From positions 62,001 through 126,000 of the forward strand of contig KQ964262.1 of the NCBI GenBank assembly GCA_001566295.1: a stretch of DNA of 64,000 bases. The letters run 5' to 3'. The DNA is from Microdochium bolleyi. Its lineage: Eukaryota > Ascomycota > Sordariomycetes > Xylariales > Microdochiaceae. Both the position numbers and the translations under genes were made by a program. The notes under the pieces are model-generated. The model was not told the origin of the DNA. It made no database searches and saw only the letters and a program-made list of their open reading frames with translations. Shown one piece after another: positions 54,107-64,000 of the stretch. Position 1 is the first letter of the stretch, and the number at the start of each line of letters is the position of its first letter.

Positions 54107-55335
54107 TTGGACTGGTTTGTGAGGTGCTTCGCTTTGGTAGTGACTGCTACAGTGAGTTCGCGAGTAAATCCAAGCTTTGCGGCCCCGAGGCTGGTGGTTC
54201 GGAGAAAGCAATACAAACGAGGCTACATGCGATCCTGAGAAGCGGGGTCTTTTGCGAGAAACCGAACTTCTCGGAAGAAGTGCGTAGAAAGAGGCAAAGA
54301 GGTCTCAAACTCGTAGATTTTGTGAAATATTGGTGTCCAAAAGAGGAGGCACTGATTGTGCTGAAATGAGGGTGCAGACAGATGGGAGGAGGAAAAGCAG
54401 CGCTGGGGCAATAAGCACACACCACTGCAGACACTTTGATATAAGCCACCCAAACCAGCCACGGAGCCCTGTCCCACAACAGAAACGAAATCAACGGAAT
54501 CGACTGTCTGAGAATCCAAACCTGTGGCAATTTACCCAGCAGTGCTGCCGCAGCACTGGTCCAAAGGCAGAAGGACCCCGCTTTGCACTTCACAGCATAA
54601 TCACTCCGACCACACCAAGGGGGTGAATTAGCAACATTTCTCCTGGTCGAGGCAGTCACCCTCAGGATTCAAAAGTGCATCTGCAAGTTGGAACGATCAC
54701 TTGTGCATTCGGAGAGCAAAACAATCTCCCCGTATTCCCTATCGGGACCAAGAGTCTCCGAAGTTGCAAACAGGGCTCCAAACGCGTAGCCACGCGCACA
54801 TGGTCACGACATTGAAGACGCGTGTGGGTATGATCTCATTGCATTTTACGTTCGTCTGAGGCGCTGAATCTCCATAGATTAACGCGAGTCCGTAACAATG
54901 ACCTGTGACTCCCCCTGTGCCTGCTTATTCTAAGTGTTTTCCCAGTTGACCAGCTGCTGCGTCCCCCAACTAGATGGTCTGCAAGAACGCCTTTGACTCT
55001 TGAGTATCCTCTCTCTGAACAAGCCCATCTCCTCCTGGATACTGTCTTATCGATTTGTGGACTCCAGGTTTCTCAAGACTCAGTTTGAACCCTGATGCAT
55101 CGCCATGTCCATATTGACGCATTTGCGAACATGCAAACTGCTGCTACTTCTTGCGTCCATACTCCAAGAAATCGCATGGAGTTAGAACCACAGTGTGGCC
55201 TGTTAATCGTAGATTCGTATCAAGTAGTCTCCTAGAAGGAATGGTCTCGGGCATCCTGACTTGCAAAGCCAGAAATGCGTACGCCTGTAGAAGATGATCT
55301 TGTCAGCCCCTGGCCCTCCAAGAGAGTTTGCAGCT
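54107..55335. other. Intergenic
   Basis: 1.2 kb. It contains the promoter of the MPPPSL protein gene. The frame 54147-54659 (-) is Ser/Cys/Trp-rich and is not called. No feature is supported. Confidence 0.5.
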
Positions 55336-55430
55336 CTACAGAAATCTCCTTGCATCGTGAGATAGAGACACTGCCCGAGGACGTGGATCTGTGTTACCGG
55401 TGCTACGCTGGGCCATGTTGTTGCTGTTGC

Positions 55431-55496
<66 letters not shown>

Positions 55497-57189
55497 GATA
55501 GTCCCGTCCAAACGTGCTGCTGCTGCCGTGCCAAGAACGCGGGCCGTTCATATGCGGGCGAGGACTGCTTGTGGGACCTGGTTGTGCTGTCGCAAATAAA
55601 CCTGTTTGACCGTAGGGTCGGAGTTACCATCTGAGTGACTAACCCCCGAAGAGTCTGGTGGCTTACCTTGGAACGTCTCTCTGTTCGTCTGCTGACGTGG
55701 CGTGTCGCTGTTTGGCGGACACAGAAAACGGGGAGGGCCCGGCGCTGAGGAGCTACCACGAGCGCTGCCGAAACGTTGCGTGCTCTGTTGCAAGAATTCG
55801 TATTCCTCGGGTGTGGGCGCCCATATGCCCCTGGGAAGACTGGTGTTGGCCCAGTCAAAGTGCCAGCCATAGTGTCGGGGTGCGATGTCGTTGCTGCCGG
55901 GCATAGCCGTGTTGAAGCTGCTCTGGGCCGTCTGGCCGTTTGACGGAGGCTGACTGTTACGGAGCATGTGGGAGTACGGACCGATTCGGGCTCCATTAGC
56001 GTCAATGTACGTGTCTATAACACAATGTTGTCAGCTCCTTGAGTTGCATGTTTATGCGCGTATCTTGCTTGCTAGGCACTTTGAATACATGTTTACCTTG
56101 AAGAAAAACAGCACTGCTGTTGTTCTGCTGCACACTGGTGGAAGTCTGGGCTCGAGCACCGTGAGTTGCTTGAATCTGGATGTTGTTGGCATTTGCCTGC
56201 AAAGCAGCTTGGGTCCGGAGCTCTCTCTCCCTTCTCAACTGCTCAGGGTACTCGATGTCGACGAATCTTTTTCGCTTCTGCCAGATTTTCTGGTGCTCGC
56301 CGTGCAGTTCCTTGCCTACAAGCTCAATTTTCCACAATATGTGGATTCTCTCTGCATTGAGGCGGTGAAGCTCGAAGTGCGACTCAGCGAATCGGTTAAA
56401 CTGCGCCGCCAATAACGATGTGACGTCTTCTGGATGCCTGGTAACTGCTCGAAGGCCATCTAGGGCGATTCTGAATGCCCTCTTGGTTGCTCGCACGTCG
56501 TAGAACTCCTTGACCATCCGCGCCGCTGTGAATTTGCCCCAGATATGCGGAGTAAGATTCACGTAAGCGCGAGCGAGGTTGACATTCTCGTAATCAAGGT
56601 AATCGCAAAGGACTTGGGCGAGCGGGAAATCTTCCCCAGGAGGATCGGGTTTCGCTGGGTCGAACGGAGATTGGTAGGGAGGGGTTGGCCGGATCGGGAT
56701 CAGGGGATTTGGAAAGCTCTGTTCAGGTGTATTCTGCTGCATATTTGCGAAGCCCGGTGGGGGTGTGATGTATGAACCCTTCTGAGGCTTGTAGCCAGGT
56801 TGCCGTGCATAGGAGTGAAATGGTTGAGCTCGAGGATCTAGCGAAGACTGGCTCGCCGGCCGAGGTATGTCGCCCGTTGTGCTCGGGAGCAGAGGATTCA
56901 TCGCCAGCGGGCTCGAGAAGTCGAGGGTTTGGCTGAAGCCCGTGTCCACTCCCTTGCCCTTATCCTTCATGCCGCTTGAGTTGAGAGGGTTTTGGGCCAA
57001 AGGGCTCGAGACACGAGGCATTGCATCGCGACCTCTGTGAAAGCCTTGGCCACGACCAGCCAGCCTTGCTGACGCACCTCTGCCACTTGGAGGAGATGGC
57101 GTCTGGGACGGCGAGAATGGAACTTTGTTGGCACCAGACGACGAAGCCGATTGGCGATTTTGATTTGTGCCTAGATGGCGGTAAGCCAT
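55336..57189 (-). CDS. Unknown protein with long poly-Asn tract
   Basis: Three exons: 56097-57189, 55667-56014 and 55336-55601, with phase-1 junctions at GTAAAC...TAG and GTAAGC...CAG, giving 568 residues. The first 200 residues are disordered with RGRGASARLAGRGQG-type RG elements and Ser-Pro sites. A folded part at about 220-330 is helical (LAQVLCDYLDYENVNLARAY, HPEDVTSLLAAQFNRFAESH, IELVGKELHGEHQKIWQKRK). Exon 2 includes HYGWHFDWANTSLPRGIWAP. Exon 3 is mostly a run of about 21 Asn encoded by an AAC microsatellite (55417-55495), with a short Ser/Asn end. RG and Asn-rich parts suggest an RNA-associated protein, but this is inference. The ATG at 57189 was chosen because the upstream open part is His/Leu-rich leader. 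Confidence 0.75.
55417..55495 (-). repeat. AAC microsatellite coding for poly-Asn
   Basis: Read on + it is GTT repeated to base 55495, with two GCT interruptions at the low end. In frame on the minus strand it codes for Asn with two Ser. A frame change would give poly-Thr or poly-Gln, and both other frames are open as well. Confidence 0.95.
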
Positions 57190-57694
57190 GGTTGGTGTTG
57201 TTGACTGACCACGTTGCTTGTTGGCATGCGTCGGGAAAAATGAAAGCGGATGATGGTGATGCAAGAGACGAGGAAGGAGTCGACGAAAGCACGTCAGGAG
57301 GGACTGATGACGGCCAGAAGAGAAGCCGATGACCAAAGTGCGCTACAAATGGCTAAAGAATAGCAGTAGCTTTGTGGTGTTGTGGCTTGGAGGGTGAGCT
57401 GCCTTTGCCTGGCGTCGACGAGACTGTTGCTGAGCACAATATGTTTGGGCTCTGGGGCAACGCACGGCAGTCTCTGGTGCTCCGGACAACTCATCTGCCC
57501 TTCACATTTTTCGTCTGCTGAGCGTACTAGAGGAACAATCCTTCTCCTGAGCACAACCTGGCAAAGTCCTCCTCTCCTGAGCAAAACCTCTCAAGCTCAC
57601 ACCCAAGCCTTCTCACCACCAAGCATCACATCGCAACTCACACACATTCCAAACACGGCCGTCATCGCAAAGGAAGTACTCCAACTTCGCAACC
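57190..57694. other. Divergent promoter region
   Basis: 505 bases between the poly-Asn gene (-) and the next gene (+). The last 130 bases are rich in CTCC and CACA, a leader-like composition. Confidence 0.5.
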
Positions 57695-58508
57695 ATGCTT
57701 CTTGAAATCCTTCTCGTCTTTGTGGTGGCCTTTGTCTCGATCATCACGTATGTCTACCTGGGCTACATGGATGCCCAGATCGACGACTTTCGAGACAAGT
57801 ACGACGATATTTTTTACACCCTGAAGCTCTTGCACTCGGTCTTTGCCGTGGGAAAAGCCAGTAAGTCACGCCCGTCCAGCTCCGCTATCGATCCCAGGGA
57901 GCTCGTACTATACATTTATTGCCTTGTTGTCCCATTGCTCTCCGCCGCCCGCAAAGATGGTTCCTTTATCGCTCATGTAGTCTCTAGGCACCCGCCCCGT
58001 TGGCATGGATGCAGGAATGCTCTCCAACGACATGGAGAAGTTCACTGGCTGCATTCCCGAGCACGACGAGCTCATAGAGAGCATTACCATGGTCCTTTAC
58101 TTCAGCTCCATCCACCGCATCGCCCTCGATGACATGATGCTCCTCGCGGACAAGATCCACTACAGTCACCTTCGCATCCAGAACACCCAGGCCAATATCG
58201 CCAACTGCCAGATGGCGCACAAGCTGCCAAAAAGCTGCAACATGGACGTCGAGGAGTACATCGAGACCGAGCACCGTCGGATCGCGCAGTGCCACACAGA
58301 CTTGAAGATCAAATGTGCGCACCAGGCCCTCGCCCTGGAGCAGATCCTGCGGAGCGCGCCCAAGATGAAGACCCGCATGGCCTCGATCCGCGGCACGAAT
58401 GTCGAGTTCGGACTGGCCCTGCCCGCGCTTCAGAAGGACATAGAGGACTACTGCAAGAAGCACAACTTCCACATCCTCTGGGACTGGAGAGTTGACACAG
58501 ACCTTTGA
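57695..58508 (+). CDS. Single-pass membrane protein, unknown function
   Basis: Two exons: 57695-57860 and 57988-58508, joined by a GTAAGT...TAG intron of 127 nt, giving 228 residues. The N-terminus is one hydrophobic helix (MLLEILLVFVVAFVSIITYV), either a signal anchor or an uncleaved membrane segment. The rest is soluble and helical: YMDAQIDDFRDKYDDIFYTL, then FTGCIPEHDELIESITMVLY, DDMMLLADKIHYSHLRIQN and ALPALQKDIEDYCKKHNFH. Scattered cysteines are present (CIPEH, ANCQM, KSCNM, AQCHT, IKCAH, YCKKH). The C-terminus is LWDWRVDTDL. I recognise no domain. The phase-1 junction restores the frame without a stop. Confidence 0.75.
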
Positions 58509-59294
58509 AAGAGGGCCTCGGCACTTTGGACAAGGATGAAATCAGGCATCTCGTTGGAGCGACACTCCATCTCTGATATAGCTTGGTAGCTATGGGCAGA
58601 CTGCATACAGGTTCCTACAGAAATGATGGCAGTCAAAAATAGAGCGTCAATGGCACGTTCACAGATAGAATCCACGAGTGTGATGTTACAGCATGGCGAC
58701 GGCCTTGCAACCAAGATCTAAAGCAACAGGTCTGACAAAATGGACACTTTCCACACCCATGCCTTCTCCCATGTGACAACTCCTAGTCATATTGCCATCG
58801 CGACTCAGAGACCCTCCCAGCACTTGCCGGTAGGTCACAGATAACCCCTCCATACCCCTCGCCGCGCAAGCCAGCCCCTCGCCCTCTCCCGCTTCCCAAC
58901 GTCCCAGAAGTTGAGTCACGATCTATGGCGGGGTTGTTCCGCTCTGCACCTCGAGGAAAGGGTACTCCATGGAGATGGCGGAGGGTTTGTCTCGATAACT
59001 CTGGTCAGAGGTCACATGAAGGGTCAGAAACTAATATCGTGAATCATCGTGTATTGTTCATTCCTGACCGCAAGTTGAAGGGTCCTTGCTCTACTCTTCT
59101 CCTGAAATTGGGAAAGACTCTGCTATCTGCGGTGCTATTCGGAAACATAAAGTGTTCCGCTTTCAGCAAGAGCATAACCAAACCAAATCGTTCTTTCGCC
59201 AGACTCCGAGTACGCCAAATCTCTTGCCAAATTGTGCCAAACTGAGTGCAAAGCACAGGAAACGCCAACGCCAGCGTGGGCAGCGTGGAAGCCA
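58509..59294. other. Convergent intergenic region
   Basis: 786 bases with short shadow frames only (58686-58919 and 58925-59245 among them). No repeat or RNA gene was recognised. Confidence 0.5.
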
Positions 59295-59983
59295 TCACCA
59301 GCGGAAGAACGGCTTGTTCTGACTCAACTGCACGGCGGGACGGGCATTATGCAGCTTCGGGGCCTCTGGGACCTCGCTCACGGGAGGGCGGAAAGGCGCG
59401 ACATGGTGCTGCTCGTATCGCCTCACAGCCCGCTCGAGAGCCTCACGGTGCGGGTCCTGGATGTCTGCGCGGTATCTCGAGAGAGCCATGGCCCGGTGGT
59501 CGTCGTCGCTCAGAATCTCCTGGCCGGGCAGCCGCATGCGGGCACGCTTGAGGCGCTGGAGTGCCCTGGTCTCGTCTGCGTGGTTGAGCACGGCGTGGAT
59601 GAAGTCCTCTCGGCGCTGGAGCTGAGTAATGTTCTTGTCCTCGAGAGGAGGCTGCGTGGGCTGGGCGGCGGCGGAGCTGGCGAAGAACCAGCCGGTCGTG
59701 CTTGCGGCGACGACGTCTTCCTTAACACTGGTGGTGGAACGGATGTTAGATGTGCTGATACCATAGAATCTCGAGAGAGGTGATTCTGATCCTGTGGAAG
59801 GGGGAGTGGGAAAATGTACTCGTGAGCATCAATGTTGACATAATCTTCTTTCTTCTCGCAAGGATCTGCCGCGCTGGTGTCGTCGTTGGCGTCGTCAGAG
59901 CCGAGGCTGGCGACGTCGTGGATGGAAGCGATGCCTTGGGCGTCGAAGCAAATCTCATCGTCCTCGTCCTCATAGCGGGCCAT
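59295..59983 (-). CDS. Small charged protein, unknown function
   Basis: Two exons: 59820-59983 and 59295-59727, giving 198 residues. The first exon codes for an acidic N-terminus (MARYEDEDDEICFDAQGIAS) and ends at GTACAT. The intron (92 nt) has a CTAAC branch site and ends CACCACCAG. The second exon reads VKEDVVAASTTGWFFASS, then ITQLQRREDFIHAVLNHADE, RALQRLKRARMRLPGQEILS, then a helix (MALSRYRADIQDPHREALER) and the C-terminus NKPFFRW. The exact junction is uncertain because both flanks stay open; an earlier CAG at about 59790 is possible only with a different donor. The second exon is secure as coding. The family is not recognised. Confidence 0.65.
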
Positions 59984-61494
59984 GGTGTGCTTGGTCTGCG
60001 GAAAGACGAGGAGTGAGTCAAAATCCGAGAATGAACAGCTGGTGAGGTGAGACTGGTAATTTGACTCCCAGGGGACGTCAGGGAGTAATGCTTACCTTGT
60101 GCGATTGATGTAGCTGTCGTTGTCTTTGCCGCTGAAGCTGGAGCGGCGCCTGTCGTCTTATCCAGCGGTCCTCATGTAAGCAGATCAACGCGAACTCTGC
60201 CTGCGTGATGCCGAAGTGCAACGGTTCACCACGAGCGTTGAGTTACGAGCTGGGAGACTTACAACTGTTTATCCCGGTCTCACAATACGTTGTAACAACC
60301 TCGTCAAGGCGCTAGTGGAAGTGCGGGCATGACGTTGGCAAGGGATGCTGTGTTGTGTCGTGGTGCGGGAGGAAGGTCGGGGGAGAAGAAGTCTCCCGCA
60401 GCCAGTGGGCGTTTTATGCGAAGTGGCGGGGGATCAAGGAGAGGCGCGAGGACATTCAAGTCCAACTCATTGTTGTTCCCGTGGCAGCAAGACAGGCGTA
60501 TGGTTGTGGGAGGAGGGACAATGTCCAGAGGAGGACCACGGCCACGACCCCCACCAGCCACGAGGAGAGCTCGCATCCAGTGACTCGGTGGGCTCGAGAC
60601 TATGTTTCGCGCGTCTTCGAATGTCTCTTGATACTATCTTGACGTGCTCTTCGATCTCGAAATCTCGTTTCGCTTCATGACTGATACCCTCGTCTCAAGG
60701 CAAGTCGCACTCGAATACAATGCCAGCAGGGACCACCATTTCGCCTCATCGACCTCACTAACGCTGCAAAACTAACACAGACACGTGTCTTGGGCATGAT
60801 ATCATTCGTGAAATGCAACATGGCCGCACGAGTATTCACATTTCATCTGTTGCGGTCTAAGATCTCTGCACACGCCTGGTATCAACTCCGGTTTCAACCA
60901 CCACCCTTCGAGCGGTGGATACCTCCACCAAATTTGTGCTTATGCTCTTGCGATGAACTTCATTCAAAAGAAGATGTCTTCAAGTGTCCATGAAACACAT
61001 TTGCATCCTCATAAGCGTGTGCGGACCACGCAAGAAATTTCCTCAATTGTGCCCCTGTTGGTGCATAAACACAAGAGTTCACAACAAGTGAACATAAACC
61101 AACCAAAGAACGCCTTGCGGAAGGACAGAAGGGGTATCGTACTTATCCAGTAAAAGAGCCGAATATGAACGCCTTGCCCAAAGAATCAAGATGTCGCCGT
61201 GGTTGTTGTTATGCAAAGGAAACCAAAACCCCACGAGCGGGAGCGACCCTGCTTGTTGTGGTGACTGTCAGTCCGAGACGTGCTTTTGCCTGTCTGTTGT
61301 TGACGTAGTCGAGCCATCGAGTTGTGGCCTCAGAAGCAGCAGAGGTGACTGGAGGCAGAGCAATTGTCAGCATCTGTTTTGCATCGTCAAGGCGAGCAAG
61401 GCAGGAATGGTAAAAGAAAAATTAGAGGACGAGGAAAAACAGAATAGGGTCAATGCTGACCAGTACACGTCTTGATGTCACCAGTCACTGTCAC
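59984..61494. other. Intergenic, 1.5 kb
   Basis: It holds the promoter of the small charged protein gene and the 3' flank of the next gene. The frames at 60304-60680 are Arg/Gly-rich shadows on both strands. No gene is supported. Confidence 0.5.
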
Positions 61495-63472
61495 TCACCA
61501 CCAGAAGCTGGGGAGCTTCTTTCTTCTCTTCTCCATGGCGGCCTCCTCGACGAGACGCGCGAGCTCGTGCGGGTACGGGGTTGTCTTCATCTTCTTGGAA
61601 TCGGCCTCCGCGGCGGCAACAGCAGCCTCGGCCTCCTCGCGGGTCGCGTCAAGACGCTCGGCAATCTTCTTTGAGTGCTCGCGCTGCGGGGCGCGGGCGT
61701 CGTAGTTGGCGCTCTCCGCCGCGGCCAATTTCTTCGCTCTCAGCTTGGCTGCGGCGTCGTCAGAAGCCCGCATGGTCGTGTTGGCACGACGGATGGGAAA
61801 TCTGAGATTGCTCTCAGACTTCTCCCTGGCGATCTGCTTGGGGGAGCTACGCGACCGCTTGACGTTGCTGTTGCTGTATCCGGGCATGTCTGCCTGCTGG
61901 GCCGTGCCCTCGTTGGTGGCCGCGGGGGTAATAGTGGCAGTGTTGGCCTTTGAGGATGGACCATGAATAGTAATCAGGGCTGGCGCTTGAGAAACACGCG
62001 AGATCTTGACTGCCTCGGCATCGTCCAGAAAGTCTGAGTCTCGAAAGTTGATGTCCAATGAATATCCGCTAGAGTCGATCTCACTGAGCTCCTTATCCGA
62101 GCCAGCGTCTGGCTCGGAGGCGAAGTCCTCGCGGACGATGGCGGATCGAGGTGTAAGCACCACCACAGTGTTGCGACGGGCAAGGTCAGTCGCGAGCTGG
62201 ATGTCGAGCGCCGGAGGCGGTCTGAAACCCGACCGAGCAGGCTGGGGAGGAGAGGGGGTCTCGGGTGTGGCATCGGCACGTTTTCCGCGTAGCATGTCGA
62301 GGGTCTTCTGGCGCTCCCGAGCAATGTGTTCCTGTCGAGCAATCTCCTGCTGCTCTTCGCGGCTGGGCACCTCCTGTGCCTTTTTTTGTGCCTTCTGAGG
62401 CCTCGCTATATTGCAATGCTTATTAGCATGGACAGTTCTGGGAGAGTATGCTCAGGTTGAGACAAGGCTGACTTACTGAAGTGATGTGGAGTAGATGCGG
62501 CTCTCTGGAGCCCGTTAGCATTCTTGCCAAGTATTGCCCGCAACTCCGAGCGGCGCTTCTCGTCCTCCTGGTGGAACAGTGCCAGGTTGCCACCACACTT
62601 GAGCACCATGGCGTCGATGGCATCACTCTGGCCGTGGCTAGGCGACAACGTGGAGGTGGATGGGCCCTGCTGTATAGCCAGCTAGTTTCAGTACCTGGAA
62701 TACGTGACTCAATGACAGAGCGAGGTTCTGCTGAAGAAGACAAAGAATGCGGTGATGTGGAAGTGTTGGTGTGAAGGACGAGGAGACGAAGAAGCAGAGA
62801 GGTACTTACGTGGTCAGAGGTGCTCTCGGACTTGGTGGTCGCCTTAGACTTCGCGCTGTGGATCGTTTCATAGACCTTGGAAGAGTCGGGAACACGTGCG
62901 GTCATGACGTTGAAAGAAGAACCACGGGCAGGGGGACCAGAACCGTGGGAATCGTTCTTGTGAGGCGACTTTTTGACAGACGTGGGGCCATCGAAGATGC
63001 TTCCATCTTCCTCCTCCTTGATCGTGCTCTCTGTGGGCAAAGAAAACTGCAGATCAGCAATTCCCTCAGGCAATCGTGACTCGACGATGTACGAGTGACG
63101 ATTCGCACCAGTATGGAACAGGTTGAGGCGTCGAGCTCGTGTCGAGCCCGTGGGGTCAGTCAAGTCGACCTGGGTAGGGGAGGTCGGCACACCGACAGGG
63201 GAAAGCGTCTCATGCTGATGGACACGCGCCTGTGGCAATGACAAGGTGGTGTTCTTCGACTGCACATCCGCAAGAACATCCTGCTCATCCGGAGGCGGTT
63301 TGGGAAGGGGGATTTCCTCAGGTCGAACCTCACGAGAAATTTCCTGCGCGTGGGCAGATGAGGAAAGGCGGGAGTACTGCTCTAGCAGTGCAATCTGCAC
63401 CTCGGCGGATGGCAGCTCCGGGAAAGGCTCAAGGATGAGCAAGCGCTCGGGCTCGTTGAGGTGTGGTGCCAT
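61495..63472 (-). CDS. Disordered/coiled-coil protein, unknown function
   Basis: Three exons: 62810-63472, 62477-62666 and 61495-62405, giving 587 residues. The introns are GTAAGT...CAGCAG (a NAGNAG acceptor, so one Gln may be optional) and GTAAGT...TATAG. The N-terminus is MAPHLNEPERLLILEPFPEL with a likely short helix; the rest of exon 1 is disordered with acidic and Pro-rich parts. Exon 2 contains an ordered-looking helix, SDAIDAMVLKCGGNLALFHQ and EDEKRRSELRAILGKNANGL. Exon 3 has KAQEVPSREEQQEIARQEHI, a Ser/Asp-rich acidic region (SDKELSEIDSSGYSLDINF), a basic patch (SNVKRSRSSPKQIAREKSES) and an Ala/Glu/Lys coiled coil, ending KRRKKLPSFWW. It may be a chromatin- or cytoskeleton-associated scaffold; I recognise no family. 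All three frames join in phase. Confidence 0.78.
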
Positions 63473-64000
63473 GTTGAGTATGGCTCTGATTCGTGGATGT
63501 GGTGATTTCGGGGTCAGGCAAACGGCTATTGCGCGGCGGCGATGAAGCAGATGGCAATGAGGATGGTGATGGATGGCAGCGGAGAGCTGCAGAATGTTGG
63601 CGATCGTTGCGTAGAGGAAGGCTGGTGAAGACGCAGGCTTCCGATCACCGTTTGTGGAAAGTGAGGGGTGGGTGACGTTCGTGCGATGCAGGATCTGCGT
63701 CTGCCTGGCCGCCAGAAGTCGAGCATTTATCCTGTTGCGAGCAGGTTTTGCTGCGTGCTGGCCGTCAATGGCAAGCTGCCCGGCAACGGGATGGCAGCCA
63801 GTCTGCCCATTCACTTGTGACTCGACGCGTGGGCAGCTGGGTCACCTCTGAGCGGGCCAGCCGTCTTCAATGCTATCTACACAGCTGCTGCGCGGCAACG
63901 CAGCCATTTTGTAAGAACTGAATGGGGTCTTGGGACATTGCAGTGCCATCTGAAGCTCCATCGTCGTCTATAGAGACCTGCATCGTGCACTTGTTGCAGT
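63473..64000. other. Right edge: promoter of the coiled-coil gene
   Basis: 528 bases upstream of the ATG at 63472. The in-frame extension to 63814 is open but His/Arg/Cys-rich and is taken as leader. Nothing else is seen before the edge. Confidence 0.5.

Overview
The window looks like nuclear DNA of a filamentous ascomycete (Pezizomycotina, most likely a Sordariomycete; the class is inference). Genes carry short GT-AG introns of about 50-170 nt with recognisable branch points. Both tRNA genes have an intron at the canonical position after anticodon base 37. The protein set is typical of mould genomes: two HET-domain proteins, a Zn2Cys6 regulator, a GH64 glucanase, a TVP38-type Golgi protein, BTB proteins and a GPI-anchored serine-rich protein. 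Genes are not in operons. Exon models were built by hand from reading frames and splice signals.

Left part (1-12,995): the 3' end of thioredoxin reductase, an Asp f 3/PMP20-type peroxiredoxin, a HET protein, a TVP38/TMEM64-family membrane protein, tRNA-Lys(CUU), an isoprenylcysteine carboxyl methyltransferase, about 3 kb without a clear gene (with a perfect 29-bp inverted repeat), a small multi-pass membrane protein and a small six-cysteine secreted protein.

Middle part (12,996-32,253): a possible cryptic four-exon gene, an esterase-like alpha/beta hydrolase, then a local BTB/POZ cluster in which an intact gene (18,050-19,061) is flanked by a decayed minus-strand BTB gene and a decayed plus-strand BTB gene. 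After these come a two-exon coiled-coil protein, a large HET protein, a DUF2985-like membrane protein with a four-times repeated SMLD motif, tRNA-Ile(AAU) and a secreted GH64 beta-1,3-glucanase.

Right part (32,254-64,000): an 8-kb stretch with no supportable gene, a low-complexity Ser/Gln/Pro protein with an upstream ORF, a GPI-anchored protein, a Zn2Cys6 transcription factor, a second alpha/beta hydrolase, a small gene whose in-frame TAA can be removed by a possible intron, and five lineage-specific-looking proteins of unknown function. One of those has a long Asn tract encoded by an AAC microsatellite.

No CRISPR array, insertion sequence, intact transposon or convincing secondary-metabolite cluster was found. 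The least ordinary parts are the BTB birth-and-death cluster, the removable-stop gene, the short linear repeats in two uncharacterised proteins, and the possible cryptic gene at 13.5-14.2 kb.
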